Positions 19,577 through 30,500 of a stretch of DNA of 64,000 nucleotides are shown here, piece by piece (the first letter of the stretch is position 1; each line of letters starts with the position of its first letter). The notes beneath the pieces were generated by a model, which was not told the DNA's origin, searched no databases, and worked only from the letters and a program-made list of their open reading frames with translations. Where the stretch lies: assembly GCA_938020445.1 (NCBI GenBank), contig CALIIC010000105.1, forward strand, positions 1-64,000. The letters run 5' to 3'. This DNA is from an uncultured Flavobacteriaceae bacterium (lineage in GTDB: Bacteria; Bacteroidota; Bacteroidia; Flavobacteriales; Flavobacteriaceae). A program made the position numbers and the translations under genes.

Positions 19577-22327
19577 ATGAAGAAGCTAGTCACTACTGTT
19601 TTCGTATTCCTGTTAGTACTATCCTGCGTTCCCGATTTAGGAGGAACAGATGATGGGCCGTTGCCTGAAAATCAAGATATCTATACCTTAATGACCAATG
19701 GGAGTGACCCCCAACTTTTAAAAATCGAAAAACAAAATGATACCACCATCGCTGTTTACGGAGATCGTGATGCAAACGGTATTCCAACCAAAATTACGGG
19801 ATTTACCATTGGCAACGGTACGGAAGATGAACAGTTTTTTGAACTCGACGAGAATTCGAGAATCGCTTTTATGAGAGCATCCAATGGAGTGCAATTTTCC
19901 TTGAATTGGAAATCGGAAACCGTGTTTGACCTTACCGCTACCAGCGCTGATGGTATAACCACCATCAATACAGAGGTGGATTTGTTGGCAGAAGGTGGAA
20001 AAATAAACAAGAACTCATATGCTCAACCTACAAACAATATGGCTTCGGATCGGTTTCCGGTCACAACGAATAAAGGGCCCAATTCAGTCACCTTGGAGAT
20101 ATACGAATGCAACACCTTGTCATCGAAGTCTTATCGGCCCAAAATGATTGTCCGCGAAGAAAGTGTCGGCAATGGAACCGGTGATTTTTTACGAACCTTA
20201 TATCCAAAGGAAATAAGTTCTGGTGTCTTTGAAAGTAAAATTCCCAATGATCTGGCCCCGGTGGTAGAACCGGATAAATTGTGCGATACTATGAATGATT
20301 TATTATATGTGCCGTGTTTGGTATATGGCAGTGGTTTGGGTTTTGGAGTTAATGAGTTTATGAAAGGGTTGTGTTTGGCAATGGCCGCAAAAATAACAGC
20401 TTTGGGAATAACTGCACCGCTTGCTTCCCCTTTCTTTATAGCCTGTTCTGGATTAACTACTTCCTTGTTTATATATTGTAATACTGTAGGTGCTTCGCCA
20501 CCGGAAGGAGGTTCAAGTCTAGCAAATAAATTGTGCGCTGCCGATCTGCTGAATGTTTCTATTTACCAGGACATCGTTATCTACGCGTCACTCCCCGCCC
20601 TGCCAAACAATATACTGAGTAATTTCACCACCAATCCCGGTCAAGGTCCTTATAAGGATTTGTTGATCGATTTAGGGAACGACAACTGCACTATTCGTGT
20701 CGTAGGTAACCTAGGTTTTGGCGAGACGGTCGTGGGTGAAACAGGCCAGCGCCAGTTGACCATTACCAATCAGCTTCCTTCGGCTGCAACGGTTACCATA
20801 ACAGGACTGCCCGATGGTTTTGAGACCGATTGGACCTCGCAAGTATTGACCACGGGGGAGACTAGGAATCTAACCTTCTTTTTTCGACCAGAAGCATTTC
20901 AGAACTACACAGGAAGCATTGTTGTTGAGAATGATATTGCAGGGGTGGGGAACAGCACAGTGGCACTTAGTGGTATCGGGGTGCTAAAACGATTTGATCT
21001 TGAGGGGGACCTTGATTTTGGTTCGGTGGAAGTGAACAGACAAGGGCAAAGACTTTTAAAAATCAGCAATCCCAATGCCACCGTACCGATTACGATTTCT
21101 TCCATCACCTATCCTGAAGATGGTTTTGCGCTGGGTTGGACCGCTGGCGAGATAGCGCCAGGGGCCACCAGAGATATCATTGTTGATTTTCTGCCTACCG
21201 AGACCAGGCAGTATGCGGGGACCGTGCAGATCAATAGTGATGCAGACCCTTTTAACAATAGCCTCCCGATAACCGGAACAGGAGTCGAAAGACCTATGGA
21301 ATTATTGGGGAGTCTTAGTTTTGGGGACAAGAGTATCGGCTCCGCGACTTCGGAGTTTTTTACCATTGTGAACAACAGTGCCGATACCGATATCCAAATC
21401 AGTACCATCGATTTCGATACCCCTACTGGTATTTTTACCGTACGGGGTTGGAGCAACGGTACCGTTACGGCCGGCACTTCTAGAGAGGTTGAGGTCGTTT
21501 TTTCACCCCAAGAGGAGCAATCCTATTCGGGTAACCTTACCGTAGTCAACAATATAGATAATGACAATAATACCATTCCAATTAGCGGCACGGGAATAAA
21601 GAATACCATTCGTTTGGTCGGTGACCTAGATTTTGGCGCTGTTTCTATAGGGGAGTCCACTACGAAGACCATACAAATAGAGAATCCCAATCTAAATGAA
21701 CCAATTGAAGTACAAAATATACTACTGCCACCGGAGGGCTTTACAGTGAATTGGAATGGTGGGACCATACCTACTGGAGTATCACAACCTGTAGTCGTAA
21801 CGTTTACACCCACCAATGAGCAATCGTATGCCGGTATTTTTACGGTAGTCAATAATGTAGACGACCAGAACAACACCCTTGCCATTGCGGCAATGGGAAC
21901 CCCTGCTTCCCCAACGGGCCTACCTGGAGTGTGGCTGGCCGATGTGGTTGTCGTAGATTGCACAGCTAGCCCGGTCAGTAACGATCAACTATGTGCCAAC
22001 CATGTTCAGAATAGGGAGTATGTTTTTATGTTGGATGAAAATCGCAACTGTGGTCTTCCCCAATGTGGGGAGATGGATTTTGCAAGACTCCGTATCGGTA
22101 ACTCGGATCGGGAAACAAGTAATCTCTGGGAATTTGATGGCACTACCTTGAACATTGAACTAACGAGCAGAAGTACAAGCGGTTTCTTCTTTGATACACG
22201 AACGTTTTCCTTTACGGGAACCATAAGTCAAGACGGTACCAGCTTTAATGGAACCTATACCATGGCTACCTCGGGAGGCCTATGGCGAAATTCCAGCTCC
22301 GGTACAATGAGCCTTACACGTCAATAA
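19577..22327 (+). CDS. Lipoprotein with choice-of-anchor-D (ASPM/SPD-2/Hydin-like) repeats and a C-terminal beta domain
   Basis: MKKLVTTVFVFLLVLSCVPDLGG lipobox; about 5 repeats of the form xGxLDFGxVxxGxxxxxxxxIxNPN..F.P...xxYxGxxxVxNNxDxxNNxxxxxGTG. Start moved to 19577 from ORF-track 19478. Confidence 0.85.
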   Translation: MKKLVTTVFVFLLVLSCVPDLGGTDDGPLPENQDIYTLMTNGSDPQLLKIEKQNDTTIAVYGDRDANGIPTKITGFTIGNGTEDEQFFELDENSRIAFMRASNGVQFSLNWKSETVFDLTATSADGITTINTEVDLLAEGGKINKNSYAQPTNNMASDRFPVTTNKGPNSVTLEIYECNTLSSKSYRPKMIVREESVGNGTGDFLRTLYPKEISSGVFESKIPNDLAPVVEPDKLCDTMNDLLYVPCLVYGSGLGFGVNEFMKGLCLAMAAKITALGITAPLASPFFIACSGLTTSLFIYCNTVGASPPEGGSSLANKLCAADLLNVSIYQDIVIYASLPALPNNILSNFTTNPGQGPYKDLLIDLGNDNCTIRVVGNLGFGETVVGETGQRQLTITNQLPSAATVTITGLPDGFETDWTSQVLTTGETRNLTFFFRPEAFQNYTGSIVVENDIAGVGNSTVALSGIGVLKRFDLEGDLDFGSVEVNRQGQRLLKISNPNATVPITISSITYPEDGFALGWTAGEIAPGATRDIIVDFLPTETRQYAGTVQINSDADPFNNSLPITGTGVERPMELLGSLSFGDKSIGSATSEFFTIVNNSADTDIQISTIDFDTPTGIFTVRGWSNGTVTAGTSREVEVVFSPQEEQSYSGNLTVVNNIDNDNNTIPISGTGIKNTIRLVGDLDFGAVSIGESTTKTIQIENPNLNEPIEVQNILLPPEGFTVNWNGGTIPTGVSQPVVVTFTPTNEQSYAGIFTVVNNVDDQNNTLAIAAMGTPASPTGLPGVWLADVVVVDCTASPVSNDQLCANHVQNREYVFMLDENRNCGLPQCGEMDFARLRIGNSDRETSNLWEFDGTTLNIELTSRSTSGFFFDTRTFSFTGTISQDGTSFNGTYTMATSGGLWRNSSSGTMSLTRQ

Positions 22328-22354
22328 AAGCCCAACGAGCTGTAAGACAATAGG

Positions 22355-24121
22355 ATGAACTACAAAAACTATTTACTGGTGGCCCTGTTCCTACCGTTTA
22401 CGCTGCAGGCGCAAAGAGAGACCACAAATTGGTATTTTGGAAACGGTGCGGGAATACAGTTTAATCCCGACGGTACGGTAGGTTCCCTGTCAGACGGAGC
22501 CATGGATACATTTGAAGGATGTACCACGATTTCCGATTTGGATGGTAATCTTCTGTTCTATACGGACGGCATTACGGTTTACAATAAAAATCATACGGTC
22601 ATGGAAAATGGGAATGATCTCTACGGACACCCGTCAAGTACCCAATCAGCTATTATTGTTCCCAAACCTGAAGATCCCAACATATTTTACATATTTACAG
22701 TAGATACACAACTTACCGGGGATGACTTTGAAACACCATATGATGGATTTAATTATTCTGTGGTAGACATGGGGTTGAACAATGGTTTGGGCGGTGTTGC
22801 CCAAAAGAACATCAATTTGTTAGAAGCTTCTGCCGAGAAAATTACGGCGGTTTTAAAAGATTGTCGGGAAGGCTCACTCTGGGTCATAACGCTTTCTACA
22901 GCCGATGGAAAGCCTCTTTATTTTGAAGCCGATGATGGTACTATCTATCCCTATTACGAATATGATACCTTTCATTCGTTTGAAGTGAATACGCAAGGAA
23001 TATCCCAAACCGCTATAACCTCTAGTTTTCCAAATCAGATAATGCCCGTATGGGATCCCAGGGGATATCTTAAACTCTCTTCCGACGGTACAAAGCTTGC
23101 ATGTGCCCACCCCAATAACGGATTGTTTCTTTATGATTTTGATGTGGATACTGGAAAGGTGTCCAATGAAAAAAAAATACCCTTATCCCTTTCCGATCAA
23201 TTTCCATATGGAATCGAATTTTCGCAAAACAATAGGTTTCTATATGTTCATGCTTCCAACGATTTAGGAACTGAATTGGAAGCTGGCCAACAACATGAAG
23301 CAAGCTTATTACGATATGATACCAACGCTGAGAATCTTGCGGGTTCTGAAGTGGTTATCGAGGAGCGGAAATTGTTTAGGGGCGCGCTGCAGCTAGGGGA
23401 CAATGGAAAAATTTATAGAACCTTAGCGGATGATTATGAAAACGGTACTTCTTATTTGGGCGTAATCAACGATCCGAACGAAGAAAGCAGCGCAGTAGAT
23501 TACAGGCATAATGCAGTTGCACTAGATGGAATAGCCATGCAGGGCTTGCCCCCCTTTATTCAGTCTTTTTTTAAAAAAGAAGCATTGGCATTGTTAGAAG
23601 ATGGTACTACCACCAATCGTTTGTTTTTAGGTTTGGGAGGAAGTTTTACGCTGGCAGCAGACGTATATCCGAATGCCCATTATATCTGGAGAAAAGATGG
23701 AACGATTTTAGAGAATTACAATGGCAACCGATTGGAAGTGGTTGGTGCCGTCGCATCGGATTCGGGAAGGTATAGGCTTGAGATAGCATTTCCAAACGAA
23801 CCCAAAGCCTGTCCTATTATCGCTGAGGCCTTTATTACAGTTACTTCTGATTTTACGATAAATTACCCCAAATTTTTCACTCCAAATAACGATGGGGTTA
23901 ACGACTATTGGCAGCTCAACGCGCTCGATGAGAGTATCAAGGGCAACTTTAGTGTTTCTATCTACAACCGGTACGGTAAACTGATTGCCAATGCAACTTC
24001 CGATTCCCTGGGGTGGGATGGCACGTACCGGGGAACACCGATGCCCTCTACCGATTATTGGTTTACGGCCACGTTAGAAGGTAAGGGTAGTTTCGGGGGG
24101 CATTTTTCATTAAAACGGTAA
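22355..24121 (+). CDS. Secreted protein with T9SS type B (gliding-motility-associated) C-terminal sorting domain
   Basis: Signal peptide MNYKNYLLVALFLPFTLQAQ; C-terminus FFTPNNDGVNDYWQL..SVSIYNRYGKLI..WDGTYRGTPMPSTDYWFTATLEG..GHFSLKR. Confidence 0.93.
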   Translation: MNYKNYLLVALFLPFTLQAQRETTNWYFGNGAGIQFNPDGTVGSLSDGAMDTFEGCTTISDLDGNLLFYTDGITVYNKNHTVMENGNDLYGHPSSTQSAIIVPKPEDPNIFYIFTVDTQLTGDDFETPYDGFNYSVVDMGLNNGLGGVAQKNINLLEASAEKITAVLKDCREGSLWVITLSTADGKPLYFEADDGTIYPYYEYDTFHSFEVNTQGISQTAITSSFPNQIMPVWDPRGYLKLSSDGTKLACAHPNNGLFLYDFDVDTGKVSNEKKIPLSLSDQFPYGIEFSQNNRFLYVHASNDLGTELEAGQQHEASLLRYDTNAENLAGSEVVIEERKLFRGALQLGDNGKIYRTLADDYENGTSYLGVINDPNEESSAVDYRHNAVALDGIAMQGLPPFIQSFFKKEALALLEDGTTTNRLFLGLGGSFTLAADVYPNAHYIWRKDGTILENYNGNRLEVVGAVASDSGRYRLEIAFPNEPKACPIIAEAFITVTSDFTINYPKFFTPNNDGVNDYWQLNALDESIKGNFSVSIYNRYGKLIANATSDSLGWDGTYRGTPMPSTDYWFTATLEGKGSFGGHFSLKR

Positions 24122-24343
24122 TTTTTTTCGCAATCGTCCAATTTACATGGTAAACAGATGTGTTTAGACAATTTTTTCTGCTAAACAGCGTCGCATTCGA
24201 GGACCATGTTCCCAGTTGGTTTGGAAATGCTTTTTCGCAAAAGAAAGTGAATTATGACAGTTTGTAAAAGAAGTGATATGAGTGGTAGGTATAAAAATTA
24301 ATCTGCGTAATCTTATTCTTTCAATTATAGAATATTCTACCAA

Positions 24344-24365
24344 AAATACCCATTGATGGGGATTT
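24344..24365. promoter_or_regulatory. 7-2-7 palindrome site 4: TACCCAT-TG-ATGGGGA (24347-24362)
   Basis: Read directly; upstream of the orphan LuxR HTH gene. Confidence 0.55.
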
Positions 24366-24479
24366 CATACACCGCTGTCGACCCTTACGTTTGCTATGAT
24401 TACAAGAAATTGATATCACGTAAAGAACTTTTTGAGTAGTTAAGTAGGTACTATCATTTCTAGTTCATGCAATAACCAA

Positions 24480-24743
24480 ATGTTTATGATCAGTAAAAAA
24501 AAATTGCACGAAATAATAGAAATAGCATACGAGTCCCATAAAGCGGAATTTGAAAAATTGACCAGACGTGAAAAGGAAGTTATTCAGCTGTGGGCCGCTG
24601 GAAAGGAGAGTAAGGAAATTGCCAATATGCTCAACATTTCAAAGAACACTATTGATACACATAGAAAGAACATTTACAAAAAAACCGAATTGAAGTCCAT
24701 GAAGGACATTGTGCTCTTTGCACTGGCCTTCGATATTTTATAA
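24480..24743 (+). CDS. Orphan LuxR-type HTH protein (no receiver)
   Basis: FEKLTRREKEVIQLWAAGKESKEIANMLNISKNTIDTHRKNIYKKTELKSM; only 87 aa. Confidence 0.88.
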   Translation: MFMISKKKLHEIIEIAYESHKAEFEKLTRREKEVIQLWAAGKESKEIANMLNISKNTIDTHRKNIYKKTELKSMKDIVLFALAFDIL

Positions 24744-24759
24744 AAACCGACCAACCAAA

Positions 24760-26091
24760 ATGAACAACAACTTAAGCCCTTTTTGGATTTTACTTTTTAT
24801 AAGTTACCAAGTAATAAGCCAATCATACCCAGGGTTCGACAATGATAACTACAACGGCATTCATGGTGTAATGGTGAACCCGGCCAATATAGCCGATTCC
24901 CGTTTGAATATAGATGTGAATCTGTTTTCAATAAGCGCTATAGGGGCTACGGACTATACCGTCCTAAGTCTAACCAATGTTAAGGAATTAATAGGGGACA
25001 ATGGTTTTGCCACATTGGAGACTTTTCCATCCAACACGAATGAGGTACTGGCTAACCTAGAATTACTTGGTCCTTCATTTATGTTCAATCTGGGTGAAAA
25101 ACAGAGCTTAGGAATCATTTCCCGTTTTAGGGGTATCAATAATTACAACAATGTGAATGGTCAACTATTGGAAGGTATCGTTGACGGATTTCCCTCCGAG
25201 AACTTTGATTTTGAACAGAACAACCTAGACGGTACTACACATTTTTGGGGAGAAATAGGGGTTTCTTACGGTCGTGTTTTATACAATGACCTTGAACGAC
25301 ATTATCTCAAGGGCGGTATTACTTTAAAATACTTATTGGGAGCAGGTATCGCCCAAGGTTCCTCCCAAACGCTTTCTGGAAATTATGATGCTGGTACCGA
25401 TCAGGTGAATTTGGAGGGGGATTTTGACTACTTGATCAGCTATGACGAAGGTCAAGAAATCAATGATTATTTTAATGATTTCACACCCGGTATTGGAATG
25501 GATATCGGTCTTGTGTATGAATTCCGTACAAGAAATTCACGCATGTCCGGCGTAAATGACGATCCTCGCGCACTAAACAAGTACAAAGTAAAAGTGGGCG
25601 TATCCCTTTTGGATTATGGCGCTATCAAATACAAACAACTCACGTTGAACAAGTACACGCTAAATGCTTCGGTTTCAGCAGAGGAAGTGGAGAACGACTT
25701 TATAGAGGCCATCGAAAACAACGCTACTGTTAACACTATTGAGGGCGATGTCATTGCGGCCTTGCCCACTTCCTTGCGCCTGAATATTGATTATCAGGTC
25801 ATGGACCGATTGTATATCAATCTTGACCTGAATCAAACCATGGTCGACAAGCGTGCTTTATTCAATAATCACCGTTTGAATCTCTTAAGCCTAACCCCAC
25901 GATATGAGACGAAAAATGTAAGCGCTTATATACCCGTAAGCTACAGCGAATTGGGAGCTATGGCTGTGGGAGTAGGTTTTAGAATAGGCCCATTAATGGT
26001 AGGTTCCGGGAGTATTATATCGAATTTGATAGCAGATAGTTCTCAGATGACCAACGCCTATATTGGACTAAAAATCCCTATTAATCATTAA
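24760..26091 (+). CDS. DUF5723-like outer-membrane beta-barrel protein
   Basis: SQSYPGFDNDNYNGIHGVMVNPANIADSRLNIDVNLFSISAIGATDYTVLS.. N-terminus plus repeating amphipathic strands. Start at 24760 preferred. Confidence 0.75.
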   Translation: MNNNLSPFWILLFISYQVISQSYPGFDNDNYNGIHGVMVNPANIADSRLNIDVNLFSISAIGATDYTVLSLTNVKELIGDNGFATLETFPSNTNEVLANLELLGPSFMFNLGEKQSLGIISRFRGINNYNNVNGQLLEGIVDGFPSENFDFEQNNLDGTTHFWGEIGVSYGRVLYNDLERHYLKGGITLKYLLGAGIAQGSSQTLSGNYDAGTDQVNLEGDFDYLISYDEGQEINDYFNDFTPGIGMDIGLVYEFRTRNSRMSGVNDDPRALNKYKVKVGVSLLDYGAIKYKQLTLNKYTLNASVSAEEVENDFIEAIENNATVNTIEGDVIAALPTSLRLNIDYQVMDRLYINLDLNQTMVDKRALFNNHRLNLLSLTPRYETKNVSAYIPVSYSELGAMAVGVGFRIGPLMVGSGSIISNLIADSSQMTNAYIGLKIPINH

Positions 26092-26133
26092 AGATAAAAG
26101 ATCGTTTGAGTTTGTTTATGTAATTCCTTCCGC

Positions 26134-26155
26134 CGATAAATTGGGGGATTTATCG
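26134..26155. promoter_or_regulatory. Stem-loop CGATAAAT-tggggg-ATTTATCG
   Basis: Perfect 8-bp inverted repeat, about 42 nt upstream of ATG 26198. Confidence 0.4.
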
Positions 26156-26197
26156 CGGGAGGTTTTAAACGTAATAGCAACCAAAAAAAGAACAAAT

Positions 26198-27469
26198 ATG
26201 AAAAAGCACTTTAAATTTTTGATTGCCCTACATTTAGTAGGATTGATCGGTTGTGTTCCTACAACGGATGATGAAATCGAAGAAGTACCCATTGAGGAAG
26301 GTACTACCGAGGACCCATTTTCGGTGAATGCGAAGATACGAATGGCCTGGTTAAAAGAGAATGGAACAATATCGGATTCGCCCACTACCGCTTTTTTGAT
26401 GGTAGATGAGGAAGGAATCGAAAAATCGCTCCTCAAGGATAATTATTTGGTAAGTATTGTAGACTCTGCAAACGTGCAAAGCCATTCGATATCATTTTTC
26501 GACAGTATTACTGCATATGTGCCTTCAAGAATAGTGAGTGACGACCTTGAACTGGTTATATCCAATTTTGATGATGCCACTTTCTCTTTCGATATGAACA
26601 TCATTTATCCATCGGAAAAATATGAGTTCGATTTTGAGAATCCCGGTAAAAAGAGTTTGAAGCAGGGGAAAAAAGTGGTGAGAATAGAAAACCAACAACT
26701 AGACCCTGAAGTAGCGTCCTCACTCAAAAAGCTAAAAGAGTACACTTTTGGGGAGGGCACGCTAGAAGGAAGCGTCAAAACTGCCAGTTACTTGAATACC
26801 CTGCGAATAGGGCTTAACGATGCCTTTAAGGCGGGTAAATTTAAACTATTGTATGAAAATGCGGTGAAACAGCTAGAGCAGGGCAGCTCCACTGCATTTA
26901 ACCTCTTAAACAACAATAAAGAATTCAAGCGGTTTAAGGGCTATAATTGGAAGACCAATATTTTGAAGGGAATTACGACCAGTATCGCGGAAAATATTGT
27001 TACCAATAGCGACTGGTTTGGAACATATAATGCTGAAATATCACTTGCTTTTAGCGGGGCTTTTGCGATTGCAGGCTGTGTTGCCACCTTGGGTGTCGGA
27101 TGCGCGATAGGGGTGTTGGATTTTGGCATTGACGCGTACAATTACTATCTCGAAAATTTCATTCCCACCCATATTGGTATCATGCGTTATACGTTTCAGG
27201 GAACAGATGATGCCTGCGGATGTGGAAATACTACCATGACGGTAGACTTTGGAAACGGGGAAACACAGACCATTGCAAATGGAACAACGGCAAAGGTAGC
27301 GCTGGAGGCCGGAACCTATGACCTCAAGTTGAGCTTTACTACTTCGCAGGGAGAAATCCGAACGGAAAGGCTCGTCGTCAACTCAGATAATTTTTCTATT
27401 TCATGGTTTTGTTTTTGTACAAATGGTACTAGAAACGGCAAAATGAATGTCTTTATATCTAAAATTTAA
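26198..27469 (+). CDS. Lipoprotein, unknown function
   Basis: MKKHFKFLIALHLVGLIGCVPTTDDE lipobox; long ORF. Confidence 0.75.
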   Translation: MKKHFKFLIALHLVGLIGCVPTTDDEIEEVPIEEGTTEDPFSVNAKIRMAWLKENGTISDSPTTAFLMVDEEGIEKSLLKDNYLVSIVDSANVQSHSISFFDSITAYVPSRIVSDDLELVISNFDDATFSFDMNIIYPSEKYEFDFENPGKKSLKQGKKVVRIENQQLDPEVASSLKKLKEYTFGEGTLEGSVKTASYLNTLRIGLNDAFKAGKFKLLYENAVKQLEQGSSTAFNLLNNNKEFKRFKGYNWKTNILKGITTSIAENIVTNSDWFGTYNAEISLAFSGAFAIAGCVATLGVGCAIGVLDFGIDAYNYYLENFIPTHIGIMRYTFQGTDDACGCGNTTMTVDFGNGETQTIANGTTAKVALEAGTYDLKLSFTTSQGEIRTERLVVNSDNFSISWFCFCTNGTRNGKMNVFISKI

Positions 27470-27514
27470 AAGTCAAAACCTGGACAATACCAAACCAAAA
27501 AGAAACGAACTCAA

Positions 27515-30500
27515 ATGAAAAATACCGTACTATTTATACTAGCAATTTTTTATACTGCCCTGGGATGGGCACAGATCGAGGAACTTTTAGATTCGAATGG
27601 GAACCCTATTGTGCTAAGCAATGGTGCGAATCCAGGCTTTGTTGAGTTGAACAATAAATTCTATTTCATTGGTTTGAACAGTAGCAATACCGATGTGATT
27701 TACGCGCTGGATACCAACAATCAGGTGTCAACAGAATTTGACACCTTTACCCTAATTGGTTCCAATACGATCGAAGCCTTGACCGTCTTAAACGGACAGT
27801 TGTATTTTGTTGCAAGCGATGTAGGCGTACCCAGTTCCAAAAGGCTTTATCGCCTATTTGGTAATAATTCTGCGCAATTAACCTCGAACGAAGTAATCGT
27901 TACCGGCTTGGACGAAATGGTGGCCTGGGATGGCGAACTTTATTTTTCGGGAAAGCTTACAAGTACTTCCGATAATGCACTACTAAAGTATGACGGCAAT
28001 GGCAATTTCAATGTCGTAAATACCTCTGTCCCGGGAGTTGATTTTAATCCGCTTCGACTAATGGTACGGTCCGCCACGAACACCTTGTTCTTTTATACAA
28101 GAGTAGGGGATTTTGGTGTGACCGAAGGATTGTGGCGCCTGCATATGGCCAATAAATCTTCCGGGGTTACCACCATTTCCCAAGTGGGCAATGTAGATTG
28201 GATCGATTTTTTCAATTTCGCGCCCCCCATTACTGAATTTGCCAATAGAATATATATTATAGGCCGTACAGAAAATGACAGCGAACGTTTCTTGTATCAG
28301 GTAAATGGTGCGTTACTGTCAAGGGTAAACAACAATGCGGGCTATGCTACTAATAGTTTCTATGATATTCAAACCAATAATGGCGGTACCACTTACAACG
28401 GAAAACTGGCACTTTTTAGGAGTAGCGCCCCCAATAGTTTTGTGTATGATAAACTAGATCTTTTGTCTACCGATAATGCTATTCAGGAATTTGATTTGCC
28501 GAACAATGTCTCCGGGGCGCAATTTTATGGTGAGTTAAATGGTGCCCTTATTTTTTACGGTGTAGACCAAACTTCCAGCTTCCTTGAGTTGTTATACGAG
28601 TTTCGAGAGAATACGTTTGAAAGCGTATTGCCGCAAATGAGGGTAATCCATGACTATCTTAATAATCAACCTCAACGAACCTACTTTGGGAATACCTTCA
28701 ACGATCAGTTCTTTTTTTATGGGGCAAGTGTCAATGATTTAGACGAACGGGTAGTGCACCTATACGACCCCCAAACACTTAACTACAATCCCATTATCGG
28801 GAATCAAGAACAACTCGCTTTTTTTGGGTCACTTGGGTTTGTAAAAGTGTTACAACAACTATCGTTACAAGACGATACTCCATTTGAAGGGGGAACTAAA
28901 ATAAACGATTTATCCCCTCTGAACGATTTGGAAGAGGCCGATTACCTTTCTATGAGTTTCATAGATGCGGTAGATTTAACTGGTTTGGGAAACTTGGAAC
29001 GCGTCTATCGTTTTTTTGATATTTTCAACAACCCTGAATTAGAGACGTTGGAGGGGTTGAATACCAACATTGTATTCGACCTTCAATCGCCCACGATCGT
29101 TAACAATTCGAAACTGGTCAATTTTTGTGCCTTACAACCGTGGGCCGTTTCGAACGCTTCTTTTAGCAGCTCTTTCTCCCCATCTGGGAATGGATACGAT
29201 CCCAGTTTTACCGAATTACAAGATGCAAACACTTGTAGATTAGTGTCCTGTACTCCTTTGATCTTTACAGATACCAATTTTGAATCATTTCTGTTGAACC
29301 CTGACCTTCCACAACGGATTTTAGATGGCAACGGGAACCCCGTAGATTTAAATCAAGGAGGAGCAGTGTGTGCAGAACTTGTGGCCACGGTAACAAGTTT
29401 AGACCTTACAGCTACTACCAATATTAGCTCCCTGACGGATCTAACTTATTTTTCGGCCTTGAAATTTTTGAATATCGGCGGCGATTTGGTCACGATAGCA
29501 AGTATTGACCTTAGTCAAAATTTTGACTTGGAGGTGTTGATCGCCTCGGGCTTCAAAGGCAATGGGTTTGACCTGCAACTTAGGAATAACAGTAAACTTC
29601 GGGAATTGTATACCTATAATTCCGGTTCCAATTTAGATATCAATCCCCAAGACAATCCGGAGATCGAAATCTTACGTATCGGAGGGTTCAGTGTAAATCC
29701 TTTTAGTCAAACGGTCCTCAATTTATCCGATTATCAAAGGTTAGAGGAGTTTTGGGCGCAAGAATTGAACGGTATTACCTCCTTTGGCCTTTCGACCGCA
29801 GCAAATCTGAAAAAAGTATACATCGAACAATGTGGTATCGAGGAGTTAGATTTGAGCGGGAGCCCGCTATTAGATGACATTACTGTTGTATTTAATAGTG
29901 AGTTGCAGCAAATCAATCTTAAAAATGGTACTAACAATCCCGCTTTGGAAAACCTTGCCATTGATTTCAATGGCACAGACCTATGTGTGCAAATAGATGA
30001 TGAAGGGTATGCAGAAGAACAGGTAAATCTTGGTAATTGGTCCATCTCAAATGCCAGTTTTTCAGAAAATTGTGGCTTGGCGAATGCTATTGTAATGTTT
30101 GAAAATAGCGCTTCCTCTGGTTTTGAGGTTGCCAATGAGAACCTTCCCAGACTTATTGTAGAAGGTACCGTCTCGAATACCAGTACGGTACGAATCGAGG
30201 ATTTGACAAACGGTACGGCAACAGCTTCAACCACTACTTCATTTGGTGATTATATCATGAATGGAGGAAACGTAACGTATACGATAACGATTCCGGCAGG
30301 TACCTATACAGCGGCCAATCCCATTCCATTGACCGATTTTGAGATTTTGGACGATTTTCAATATGAAGGCAATGAGATATTGAACCTTCAGCTTACCGGT
30401 GTTTCAGGAGATTTGGACATTGGGGCCACAGCCGATTTTCAATATACCATTTTAGAAGACGATTATACTGTCGACATCTTAGGCCTCCAAGATGCGGTTG

